A stretch of 48,437 bases of DNA from NCBI RefSeq assembly GCF_000317595.1, contig NZ_AEJC01000401.1:1-48437 (forward strand), given 5' to 3'. The stretch comes from Streptomyces ipomoeae 91-03 (lineage in GTDB: Bacteria; Actinomycetota; Actinomycetes; Streptomycetales; Streptomycetaceae). Below, in pieces: positions 41,595 to 48,437 of the stretch. The notes beneath the pieces are model-generated. The model searched no databases, had not been told where the DNA came from, and saw nothing but the letters and a program-made list of their open reading frames with translations. The translations under genes and the position numbers were made by a program. The first letter of the stretch is position 1. Every line of letters starts with the position of its first letter.

Positions 41595-42299
41595 ATGAGC
41601 CGATCTGTCCTGGTAACCGGCGGGAATCGCGGAATAGGCCTGGCCGTGGCACGGCGCCTCAGCGCCGACGGTGACCGGGTGGCGGTGACCTATCGCTCGG
41701 GCGAACCTCCGAGCGGCCTGCTGGCCGTGCCCTGCGACGTCCTGGACGCCACCGCCGTGGACGAGGCGTTCGACAAGGTCGAGGCGGAGCAGGGCCCGGT
41801 CGAGGTACTGGTGGCGAACGCCGGCATCACCAAGGACACCCTGCTGATCCGGATGAAGGAGCAGGACTTCACCTCGGTGATCGACACCAACCTCACGGGG
41901 ACGTACCGGGTGGTCAAGCGTGCGGCCAGGCACTTGATGCGCGCCCGGGCCGGGCGTGTCGTGATCATCTCGTCGACCGCCGCGCTCAGCGGTGTGGCGG
42001 GACAGGTCAACTACGGGGCCTCGAAGGCGGGGCTGATCGGCATGGCCCGGTCCCTCGCCCGGGAGTTCGCCCCGCGCAATGTGATGGTCAATGTGGTGGC
42101 CCCCGGGCTCACCGACACCGCGATGAGCACAGCCCTCACCGACGGGCAGCGCGAGAAGATCGTCGGCCAGATCCCCCTGGGCCGGATGGCGGACCCGGAG
42201 GAGGTGGCCGCGGCGGTCCGGTTCCTGGCCTCCCCCGAAGCCTCGTACATCACCGGAGCGGTCGTCCCCGTGGATGGCGGTATGGGAATGGGGCACTGA
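41595..42299 (+). CDS. fabG: 3-oxoacyl-ACP reductase (FabG-like SDR)
   Basis: The 234-residue classical SDR has VLVTGGNRGIGLAVARRLSA (NADPH motif), VLVANAGITKDTLL, IISSTAALSGVAGQVNYGAS with the catalytic Ser and Tyr, the Lys in SKAGLIGMARSLA, and VNVVAPGLTDTAM. The IPLGRMADPEEVAAAVRFLA and YITGAVVPVDGGMGMGH ends are typical of FabG. It reduces a beta-ketoacyl thioester to the hydroxyacyl form, and would act with the ketosynthases and dehydratases downstream. The ATG at 41595 has no strong ribosome site. A 180-bp spacer separates it from the ketosynthase. Confidence 0.93.
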   Translation: MSRSVLVTGGNRGIGLAVARRLSADGDRVAVTYRSGEPPSGLLAVPCDVLDATAVDEAFDKVEAEQGPVEVLVANAGITKDTLLIRMKEQDFTSVIDTNLTGTYRVVKRAARHLMRARAGRVVIISSTAALSGVAGQVNYGASKAGLIGMARSLAREFAPRNVMVNVVAPGLTDTAMSTALTDGQREKIVGQIPLGRMADPEEVAAAVRFLASPEASYITGAVVPVDGGMGMGH

Positions 42300-42479
42300 C
42301 GTGTTCCGGGCCACACGACCGACCGTAATTCGCCGAAAAGAAAGCGCACAGCGGTATTCCCTCGACCGGAATTCGTCTCCGGGCCCGATGAATCCCGCCG
42401 CGCTACCCGGCCGAATCCGGCCGCGGACATTTGTCCGGCCGACTCAGCCGGCCTCGACGGAAACGCTGGGAGGCTTCAG

Positions 42480-43628
42480 GTGAACAGGCAAGCAGGGTCG
42501 GGCCGCACGGGCCGGACGGTCGCCGTCACCGGGATGGCGGTGACCACCGGGTACGGGCAGGGCGTCGACGCGCTGCGCGACGGGATCTACTCCGGTGTCC
42601 CCGCCTTCGTTCCGGTGACCAGGTTCGACACCAGCAGATACCGGGTCGGTGTCGCCGCCCAGGCCGATCCCGGGCTCGATCTGGACACGGAGCTGGTGGC
42701 GCTGACCGAGGAGGCCTGCAAACAGGCCGGCCTCTCGCAGAGCGAACGGGCGGACGCCCCGCTCGTCGTGGCCCGGCACGCGGATCCCGCCGTGTCCCGG
42801 CTGCCCAGGGAGGACCAGGAGTCCCGGCCCATCAGTGACACCGCGCAGCGGCTGTCGCGCGAGCTGGGCCTCGGCGGTGCCGGGCGCACCTACATCAACG
42901 CATGCGTCGCCGCCAGCACCGCCATCGCCGAGGCGGCGGCCCTGATCTCCTCGGGCCGCAACGACCGGGTGGTGGTCGCCGCGGGGCATCTCGTCGACGC
43001 GGAGTCCTTCACGACCTTCAACGCCGGCAAGGCCCTGGCACCCGACGGACGGCTCAGGCCGTTCAGCACCGGGCGCAAGGGGCTGCTGCTGGGCGACGGC
43101 GCGGGTGCCGTGGTGCTGGAGGCGGCGGACAGCCGTACCGGGATGCGGCCGCTGGCCCATCTCACCGGCTGGGGCATGGCGGGTGACGCCCACCACGTCT
43201 GCCAACCGCACCCGCAGGGGCTCGGCATGGCCCGCGCGATCGGCCGCGCGCTCGACCGGGCGGGGCTCGGCCCGCAGGACCTCGACTACGTCAACGCCCA
43301 TGGCACCGGCACGCCGTACAACGACGCCGCCGAGACCGCGGCCCTGCACCGCGCGTTCGGGGAACACGCGGAGCGTATCCCGGTCAGCTCCACCAAGTCG
43401 ATGCACGGGCATGCCCTGCAGGCCGCGGGTCTGGTGGAGTTCGTCATCTGTCTGCTCGCCCTGGAGCTGGGGAGCCTGCCGGTCAACTCCGGTTATCTCG
43501 GGCCCGACCCGGACTGCCGACTCGATCTCGTCCTCGACTCCCCCAGGAAACGTGAGGCACGGCATGTGCTCAGCCTCAACGCCGCCTTCGGGGGAGCCAA
43601 CACCGCGCTGGTGGTGAGTGCCGCATGA
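42480..43628 (+). CDS. Beta-ketoacyl synthase (KAS I/II, FabF-like)
   Basis: The 382-residue thiolase-fold enzyme starts at GTG 42480 after a GGGAGG ribosome site. The catalytic triad is complete: Cys142 in TYINACVAASTAIAEA, His274 in VNAHGTGTPYND and His311 in STKSMHGHALQAAG, with the conserved Lys306. KGLLLGDGAGAVVLE and LSLNAAFGGANTALVV are further family motifs. It is a little shorter than FabF (about 410) and performs decarboxylative Claisen condensation. It is not a chain-length factor, because those replace the Cys. Its stop overlaps the next start (ATGA), so it is coupled to a KS-like partner. Confidence 0.93.
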   Translation: MNRQAGSGRTGRTVAVTGMAVTTGYGQGVDALRDGIYSGVPAFVPVTRFDTSRYRVGVAAQADPGLDLDTELVALTEEACKQAGLSQSERADAPLVVARHADPAVSRLPREDQESRPISDTAQRLSRELGLGGAGRTYINACVAASTAIAEAAALISSGRNDRVVVAAGHLVDAESFTTFNAGKALAPDGRLRPFSTGRKGLLLGDGAGAVVLEAADSRTGMRPLAHLTGWGMAGDAHHVCQPHPQGLGMARAIGRALDRAGLGPQDLDYVNAHGTGTPYNDAAETAALHRAFGEHAERIPVSSTKSMHGHALQAAGLVEFVICLLALELGSLPVNSGYLGPDPDCRLDLVLDSPRKREARHVLSLNAAFGGANTALVVSAA

Positions 43629-44206
43629 CGACGACCACTTCGAACTCGACGGCGACGACGACCACTTCCAACCGGACCGCGACGACGACCGCTTCGCGGC
43701 TGACCGTACTGGGGCGGGCGAGCTGGTCCGCCGAGGGGGACGAACGGCCCCCGAACCTCCCCGGGTTCACGGCCTCGCCCTTCGCCCCGATCATCGCCCA
43801 TGTCGCCGACCGCTGTCTGAGCGGCCACCACGGTGAGCCGCCGGCCCCGCCGGAGCGGGCCGAGGGGACCGCGATGGTCCTGGTGACGCAGCTCGGCGAC
43901 ATGGCCACCGAGGCCGCCGTCACGGGATCGGTCGACACGGGCACCAAGGCCTCGCCGCTGCTCTTCTACCAGTCCGTGCCCAGCGCCGTCCTCGGTGTCG
44001 TGTCGGCGCGCTGGGACCTCGGCGGTCCGGTCATCTGCATCAGCCCGGCCGGTGACCCGCTGGCCGAGGGAATGGATCTGGCCGAGCTGTTGATCGAGGA
44101 CGGCAGCGCCGGAGACGTCCTGCTGGTGCTGGTCGAACTCGCCACACGGGACGACCGGCCGGACCGGGCCGAGGCGCTCCTGGTCTCCGCCGGGGAGGCG
44201 GTATGA
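43625..44206 (+). CDS. Beta-ketoacyl-synthase-like N-terminal protein, no catalytic residues
   Basis: A 193-residue protein. After a low-complexity start (residues 1-24) rich in Thr and Ser, the core (LTVLGRASWSAEGDERPPNL, FAPIIAHVADRCLSG, TAMVLVTQLGDMATEAAV, ASPLLFYQSVPSAVLGVVSA, GPVICISPAGD, LLVLVELATRDD) resembles the N-terminal ketoacyl-synthase domain (Ketoacyl-synt_2 type) found in small chain-length-factor-like proteins of aryl polyene clusters. The position of the active-site Cys is occupied by Ile/Ser (VICISPAGD), so it is probably a non-catalytic partner of the upstream ketosynthase. Overlapping ATGA junctions couple it to both neighbours. The family assignment is moderately sure. 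Confidence 0.65.
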   Translation: MTTTTSNSTATTTTSNRTATTTASRLTVLGRASWSAEGDERPPNLPGFTASPFAPIIAHVADRCLSGHHGEPPAPPERAEGTAMVLVTQLGDMATEAAVTGSVDTGTKASPLLFYQSVPSAVLGVVSARWDLGGPVICISPAGDPLAEGMDLAELLIEDGSAGDVLLVLVELATRDDRPDRAEALLVSAGEAV

Positions 44207-44709
44207 CGGAGACGGCGCGGGACTTCCCGCTGTCCAAGGAGATCGCCCTGCTGCGGCAGGCCTGGTGGCTGCACGACGCCCGCTGGTACCAGGCGGTGAA
44301 GACCCGGTTCGGGCAGGAGATCGCCAACGAACTCAACGCCGAGGTGATGCAGTTCGTGGCCCGGCGCGTCGCCACCGTCTACGCCCGGCAGCACCCCACG
44401 GACCCGGAGGGCTCCCCGAAGGACGTGGCCGCCACGCTGGAGGCGCTGGCCCGACTGATGTTCACCCGGTCGATGGTGCGGCTGGAGTCCACCGAGTTCG
44501 GCGAGGACGGCACCTGGGAGACCGTCGTCAGCGAGCACTTCGCGCTGCGGATGCTCAAGGCCAGCCGCTCCCTGGAGGGCTACCAGTGCCCGTGCATGGA
44601 GCTGCGCGCCGGCTGGTTCGAGGGCATCGGGGTGCGGGCCACGGACGAGGTCGTGGAGTGCATGCGCGAGGGGGCGTCGGTCTGCCGGTTCCGCGCGTGC
44701 CTGAAGTAG
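44203..44709 (+). CDS. Small conserved protein, V4R/DUF6125-like
   Basis: A 168-residue protein I cannot assign with certainty. The N-terminal part is helical (SKEIALLRQAWWLHDARWYQ, EIANELNAEVMQFVARRVAT). The C-terminal part, YQCPCMELRAGWFEGIG followed by VVECMREGASVCRFRACLK, has a CxC plus two further Cys and ends in a pattern like the last strand of V4R domains or of DUF6125/thiazoline-carboxylate-hydrolase-like proteins. The four cysteines could bind a metal. Its ATG overlaps the preceding stop, and the UbiX/UbiD pair follows after a repeat-containing spacer. A small enzyme or sensor for a pathway intermediate is possible, but no function is claimed. Confidence 0.7.
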   Translation: MTETARDFPLSKEIALLRQAWWLHDARWYQAVKTRFGQEIANELNAEVMQFVARRVATVYARQHPTDPEGSPKDVAATLEALARLMFTRSMVRLESTEFGEDGTWETVVSEHFALRMLKASRSLEGYQCPCMELRAGWFEGIGVRATDEVVECMREGASVCRFRACLK

Positions 44710-44746
44710 CCCCGGCCCGTACGAGGTCCGGGACCGCCCGGAAGCC

Positions 44747-44806
44747 GTACGGCGAAGCAGCAGAGCGTACGGCGAAACGGCGCGGCGTACGGCGAAACGG
44801 CAGAGG
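44747..44806 (+). repeat. Three 20-bp tandem repeats before the UbiX-like gene
   Basis: Units starting GTACGGCGAA lie at 44747, 44767 and 44787 with an exact period of 20 bp. They fill much of the spacer between the small V4R-like gene and the ubiX-like gene. Confidence 0.9.
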
Positions 44807-44821
44807 ACGAAGGAGGCGTCG

Positions 44822-45496
44822 ATGCGACTGGTCGTGGCCATCACCGGTGCCACCGGCGCGGTGCTGGGGGTGCGATTGCTCCAGGAACTGCGGCTCCACG
44901 ACGAGGTGGAGACCCATCTGGTCGTCAGCAGGTGGGCGCGCTCGACGCTGAAGGTCGAGACCGAACTCACCGGGCGCGCGGTGAGCGCCCTCGCGGACGT
45001 CAGCTACTCCCCCGACGACCAGGGGGCCGCGATCTCGTCCGGCTCCTTCCCCGTGGACGGCATGATCGTCATGCCGTGCAGCATGAAGACGCTGGCCGCG
45101 ATCAGGACCGGGTACGCCGACGGCCTGGTCGCACGGGCCGCGGACGTGACGCTCAAGGAGCGGCGCAAGCTTGTGCTGGTGCCCCGGGAGACCCCGCTCA
45201 GCGACATCCATCTCGACAATCTGCTGGCCCTGTCCCGGATGGGCGCGGTGGTGCTGCCACCGATGCTGACCTTCTACAACCGACCGTCCACCGTCGACGA
45301 CATGGTCGACCACATCGTCGCCCGGGTCCTCGACCAGTTCGGGATCGCGTCGGGCCGCGCACGCCGGTGGCAGGGGTTGCCGGAAGCGCACACGGCTGCG
45401 CCCCCGACCCCGGCGGCCGTCGGCCTCGACCACAGCTCCGTCACCGTGAACGCCCGGGAGGGCCGTCCCCATGAGCCACTTCATCGACCTGCGTGA
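44822..45496 (+). CDS. UbiX-like flavin prenyltransferase
   Basis: The 224-residue flavoprotein begins VVAITGATGAVLGVRLLQEL (FMN-binding loop), then LVVSRWARSTLKVE, DGMIVMPCSMKTLAAIRTGY, ADGLVARAADVTLKERRKLV, LVPRETPLSDIHLDNLLAL and VVLPPMLTFYNRPSTVDDMV, all UbiX signature segments. UbiX joins dimethylallyl phosphate to FMN to make prenylated FMN for UbiD. Its C terminus extends about 25 residues beyond UbiX and overlaps the UbiD-like gene by 26 bp. A GGAGG ribosome site precedes the ATG at 44822. Confidence 0.94.
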   Translation: MRLVVAITGATGAVLGVRLLQELRLHDEVETHLVVSRWARSTLKVETELTGRAVSALADVSYSPDDQGAAISSGSFPVDGMIVMPCSMKTLAAIRTGYADGLVARAADVTLKERRKLVLVPRETPLSDIHLDNLLALSRMGAVVLPPMLTFYNRPSTVDDMVDHIVARVLDQFGIASGRARRWQGLPEAHTAAPPTPAAVGLDHSSVTVNAREGRPHEPLHRPA

Positions 45497-46943
45497 GTAC
45501 ACCGACGCGCTCGCCGCCCTCGGTGATCTGAAGACCATCGGCCGGCCCGTCAGCGCGGACCTGGAGGCCGCGGCGATCACCCGCCGCTCCTATGAAATCC
45601 GCTCTCCCGCACCGCTGTTCACGAATGTCGCGGAGGACCGGATCGGGATGCGGATGTTCGGCGCGCCGGCGGGCGTGAGCTCCCGGCCCGACATGCGGCT
45701 CGCCCGGCTCGCGCTCTCGGTCGGGCTGCCGCCCGACACCGGTGCGGCGGCGCTCGTGGAGCATCTGGTGCGCACCCGTGACGCCGCGCCCGTACCGCCG
45801 CGGACGGTGCCGCGCGAGAGCGCGCCCTGCAAGGAGAACGTACTGCTCGGGGACGAGGCGACGCTGGACCGCTTCGCCGTCCCGCGCATCCACGAGAAGG
45901 ACGGCGGCAGTTATCTCAACACCTGGGGCGTCATCGTCGCGAAGATGCCCGACGGCTCGTGGACCAACTGGTCCATCTCGCGGATCATGATGCTCGACGG
46001 CAAGCGGATGACGGGCCTGGTGGTGCCTCCGCAGCACCTCGGTCTGGTCTGGCAGGCGTGGGCCGAGCGGGGCGAGCCGATGCCGTACGCCCTGGTGCAG
46101 GGCGGTGCTCCCGCGATCCCCTTCGTGGGCGGCATCCCGCTGCCGCGAGGCGTGGACGAGGTCGGCTACATCGGTGCCCTGCACGGGGAGCCGGTCGACG
46201 TCGTGCGGTGCGAGACCGTCGACCTGGAGGTGCCCGCCCACGCGGAGGTGGTGATCGAGGGCCATATGTCGGTGGGCCGCGACAGCCTCGAAGGGCCCTT
46301 CGGCGAGTACGCCGGGTACGCCTCCACCCAGTCCTCGATGCAGCCGGTGTACACCGTGGAGGCGATCACCTACCGGAACGACCCGATCTGGCCCATCGTC
46401 CCCGAGGGCAGGCCGGCGGACGAGTATCACACCGTGACCGGCACCGGGCGGGCCGCGAACGTGCTGCACGCCCTGCGGGGCGCGGGGCTGCCGGTGACCA
46501 CGGTGTGGATGCCGTTCCCCGCCGCCATGCACTGGACGGTGGTGACCGTGCCCGACGACTGGCGGTCGGTGCTCCCCGGCGTGGAGTCCGGGGAGTTCGT
46601 ACGGCGGATCGGCGAGGTCATCCACAACAGCGGCGGGCCGAGCGCGATGATGCCGGTCACCTTCGTGCTCGACGACGACATCGATCCGTCCGACGAGGCC
46701 GACCTGCTGTGGGCGCTGGCCACGCGGCTGCACCCCAAGGAGCGGCGGATGGCCTGGGACGGCGTGGTGCTGCCGTTCATGGCCTGCTACTCGGACGACG
46801 AACGCAAGGCGATGCGCGGGCCCAGCGTCGTCCACGACGGGCTGCTGCCCGCCTGGGGCCAGGGCCGGCTGCACCACAGCTCCTTCGACCAGGCCTATCC
46901 GGCAGACGTCCGCCGCAAGGTCCTGGAGCACTGGGACGACTGA
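45471..46943 (+). CDS. UbiD-family prenyl-FMN-dependent decarboxylase
   Basis: The 490-residue protein has the UbiD layout: an N-terminal segment (MSHFIDLREYTDALAALGD), the cofactor/metal-binding WTNWSISRIMML (Asn166, Arg171), PPQHLG (His189) and LEGPFGEYAGYAS, whose two Glu (274 and 279) with Arg171 match the family's catalytic Arg-Glu-Glu set. QPVYTVEAITYRNDPIWPIV and GLLPAWGQGRLHHSSFDQAY follow. Such enzymes reversibly decarboxylate aryl or alpha,beta-unsaturated acids. With the adjacent UbiX-like gene the cofactor supply is complete. Its presence in a KS/KR/DH cluster suggests decarboxylation of an unsaturated chain or of an aromatic precursor. Confidence 0.93.
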   Translation: MSHFIDLREYTDALAALGDLKTIGRPVSADLEAAAITRRSYEIRSPAPLFTNVAEDRIGMRMFGAPAGVSSRPDMRLARLALSVGLPPDTGAAALVEHLVRTRDAAPVPPRTVPRESAPCKENVLLGDEATLDRFAVPRIHEKDGGSYLNTWGVIVAKMPDGSWTNWSISRIMMLDGKRMTGLVVPPQHLGLVWQAWAERGEPMPYALVQGGAPAIPFVGGIPLPRGVDEVGYIGALHGEPVDVVRCETVDLEVPAHAEVVIEGHMSVGRDSLEGPFGEYAGYASTQSSMQPVYTVEAITYRNDPIWPIVPEGRPADEYHTVTGTGRAANVLHALRGAGLPVTTVWMPFPAAMHWTVVTVPDDWRSVLPGVESGEFVRRIGEVIHNSGGPSAMMPVTFVLDDDIDPSDEADLLWALATRLHPKERRMAWDGVVLPFMACYSDDERKAMRGPSVVHDGLLPAWGQGRLHHSSFDQAYPADVRRKVLEHWDD

Positions 46944-47029
46944 GCCGTCCGACAGCCACCGGATCCCCACCGACTTCCACCGCGACCTGCACCTCGACTT
47001 GCACCTCGACTTCCACCTGATGGAGCGAC

Positions 47030-47509
47030 ATGGCGCTGAACCCGAGCTGCGTCGGCAAGATGTATCCGCCCGCGCGGCCCTACCCCGTGGAGCCGGAGAC
47101 GATCCGCCGCTTCGCCGAGGCGGTGGGCGACCCCGCCGCCGTGTACACCGACCCGGAAGCGGCACGGTCCCTGGGCCACCCGGCCGCCCTCGCGCCGCCG
47201 ACCTTCCCGTTCGTCGTGGTCGCCCGTGCGATGCACGAGGTGTTCAGCTACGAGGACATCGGCTTCGACCCGACCTATCTCATCCACGGCGACCAGCGGT
47301 TCGAGTACACCCGGCCGGTCCGGGTCGGCGACCGTCTGGTGACCACGCTGGAGATCACCGGGGCGAAGACCCTGCGGGGCAAGGACGTGCTGACCCTGCG
47401 CGCCGATCTCGCGGACACCGGCGGCGAACACGTCGTCACCACGTACATGACGTTCGTCTCGCTGAGCGCGGTGGAGGGCGGTGGACGCGATGACGTTCAG
47501 GGCCGATGA
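47030..47509 (+). CDS. MaoC-type (FAS1-like) dehydratase subunit
   Basis: A 159-residue hot-dog-fold protein. MALNPSCVGKMYPPARPYPV, VEPETIRRFAEAVGDPAAVY, HPAALAPPTFPFVVVA and HGDQRFEYTRPVRVGDRL match the N-terminal dehydratase type found in mycobacterial HadA/HadC. These subunits usually lack the catalytic Asp-His and pair with a second, catalytic MaoC protein. That partner follows with a 20-bp overlap. The ATG at 47030 has GGAG 5 bp upstream. Together they should dehydrate beta-hydroxyacyl thioesters to trans-enoyl forms. Confidence 0.92.
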   Translation: MALNPSCVGKMYPPARPYPVEPETIRRFAEAVGDPAAVYTDPEAARSLGHPAALAPPTFPFVVVARAMHEVFSYEDIGFDPTYLIHGDQRFEYTRPVRVGDRLVTTLEITGAKTLRGKDVLTLRADLADTGGEHVVTTYMTFVSLSAVEGGGRDDVQGR

Positions 47510-47915
47510 CGTGACGGTCGGCACCGAACTGCCCGTCAGGACGGTCACGGTCACCCGGGGCGATCTGGTGCGGTACGCGGGGGCCTCCGAGGACTTCAAC
47601 CCGGTCCACTGGAACCCCCGGGTGGCGCGCGAGGCCGGGCTGCTCGATGTGATCGCCCACGGCATGCTCACCATGGCGGTGGCCGCCCGCACGGTGACCG
47701 ACTGGGTGCGCGACCCGGGCGCGATCGTCGAGTACCGCACCCGCTTCAGCCGGCCGGTCGTGGTCCCGGACGACGGCCGGGGCGCCTCGATCGAGGTGCG
47801 CGGCCGGGTCGCCGAGCGGCTCGACGACGCCCGGGTCCGCGTCGACCTCGTGGTGACCAGCGGCGGAACCAAGGTGCTCAGCGAGGCCCACGCGGTCGTA
47901 CGGCTCGCCCCCTAG
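47490..47915 (+). CDS. MaoC-type dehydratase, catalytic subunit
   Basis: The 141-residue protein contains the hydratase-2 motif YAGASEDFNPVHWNP, with Asp35, Asn37 and His40 as the typical catalytic set, and LLDVIAHGMLTMAVAARTVT. It is a HadB-like partner of the preceding protein. ATG 47490 is preferred over the GTG at 47481; both are in frame and overlap the previous gene. It works with FabG and the ketosynthase to give unsaturated chains. Confidence 0.93.
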   Translation: MTFRADDVTVGTELPVRTVTVTRGDLVRYAGASEDFNPVHWNPRVAREAGLLDVIAHGMLTMAVAARTVTDWVRDPGAIVEYRTRFSRPVVVPDDGRGASIEVRGRVAERLDDARVRVDLVVTSGGTKVLSEAHAVVRLAP

Positions 47916-48039
47916 CCGATCCCCTCCGGCCGCCCTCCGGTCCATGGCCTTCGGCCATCAGGACGCCCGCCGAACGCGGCCCCGGGCCCCTATCTCCCTC
48001 CCCCGACCGGCAATCCGAACGGAAGAGAAGACAGGACGG

Positions 48040-48437
48040 ATGAACACTTCTCCGGTCTTCCTCGCCTCGCCCCGGTACGTCCTGGGCGAGATCGAGGAAC
48101 CGTACACCGCCATCGAGGATCTGGAAGCCCGCGCGGCGCGGTACGCCATCCCCGTGGCACCCCGGACATGGGGCTGGGGCAGCTTCTTCCGCACCGAGCG
48201 CACACCGGTCGAGCTGGCGGTCGCCAGTGGGAACGCCACACTCGACGCGTCCGGCGCTCCACGGGAGTCGGTCGACGGGCTGATCGTCTGTACGAGTTCG
48301 TTCCCGGCGCACGTCGACGACCACGCCGGGTTCCTCGGTGCCGTGCTGGACGGTCTGGGGCTGACCGCGGTGGCGTTCGCCTGCGGGATGACGCTGAACC
48401 GGTGCAACAACCTGCTCGCGGCCCTGCATCTGGCCCG
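48040..48437 (+). CDS. KAS III-like ketoacyl synthase, 5' part only (runs off window)
   Basis: The reading frame from ATG 48040 stays open to the window end (132 codons). It has the thiolase-fold N-terminal half: SPVFLASPRYVLGEIEEPYT, TPVELAVASGNATLDASG, DGLIVCTSSFPAHVDD and GLTAVAFACGMTLNRCNNLL, where the Cys in TLNRCNN occupies the usual catalytic position of FabH-type enzymes. Such an enzyme would start a chain or add a unit. It is the next gene of the cluster, 124 bp after the MaoC gene. Whether it is a true KAS III or an acyltransferase cannot be told without the missing His/Asn part. Confidence 0.8.
   Translation, partial: MNTSPVFLASPRYVLGEIEEPYTAIEDLEARAARYAIPVAPRTWGWGSFFRTERTPVELAVASGNATLDASGAPRESVDGLIVCTSSFPAHVDDHAGFLGAVLDGLGLTAVAFACGMTLNRCNNLLAALHLA

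Noticed and set aside
42480..43628. The ketosynthase read as a chain-length factor
   Set aside because: The nucleophile Cys142 and both His are present, which chain-length factors lack.

Overview
The window looks like chromosomal DNA from a Streptomyces or close relative. GC content is very high, GTG and TTG starts are common, rare TTA leucine codons sit in a few genes, and the gene families are typical (CobK, F420-type oxidoreductase, GH127/GH5/GH43 secreted hydrolases, CebR-type box, XRE-TPR regulator). I saw no tRNA, rRNA or CRISPR array.

Left part (1-12.2 kb) is a mixed and partly decaying region. It has an IS5-like transposase cut by the window edge and broken by a frameshift, a TetR gene with a tandem operator, two broken oxidoreductase genes, and a relic insertion sequence (3578-4260) whose terminal inverted repeat forms the last codons and stop of cobK. 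Then come a HAD phosphatase, a TauE/SafE permease, a monoacylglycerol-lipase-like hydrolase, a collapsed flavin monooxygenase relic, a two-TM potassium channel, a GH15 enzyme and an SDR pseudogene that has lost its catalytic segment.

Middle left (12.2-21.3 kb): a formylglycine-generating enzyme gene, then a hydroxyproline/D-proline catabolic locus. It encodes a three-part D-hydroxyproline dehydrogenase (FAD protein, small 2Fe-2S protein, FAD/BFD protein), a DHDPS-family deaminase, a 4-hydroxyproline epimerase and a GntR regulator. The two transcription units carry nearly identical 15-bp promoter motifs. A NUDIX-like gene and a TPR protein follow.

Middle right (21.3-37.3 kb) is a plant-polysaccharide locus: a secreted GH5 mannanase-like enzyme with FnIII and CBM2 and a perfect CebR-type box, two GH127/GH146-type beta-L-arabinofuranosidases, a sugar ABC importer (lipoprotein plus two permeases), a divergent LacI regulator, a large secreted MGH1-like hydrolase with discoidin domains and a ricin-B/GH43 enzyme. 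The importer and MGH1 promoters share the same layout, with a common motif over the predicted start site. The locus probably releases and imports arabinose-containing oligosaccharides.

Right part (37.3 kb to the end): a long-chain acyl-CoA ligase, then the start of a biosynthetic cluster that runs off the window. It has a TTA-containing XRE-TPR regulator, FabG, an active-site-complete ketosynthase, a small ketosynthase-like protein without the catalytic residues, a V4R/DUF6125-like small protein, a UbiX-like flavin prenyltransferase, a UbiD-like decarboxylase, two MaoC-type dehydratase subunits and the first 132 codons of a KAS III-like enzyme. This looks like a discrete, highly reducing polyketide or fatty-acid-like pathway with a prenyl-FMN-dependent decarboxylation, and it is the best candidate here for an undescribed system.
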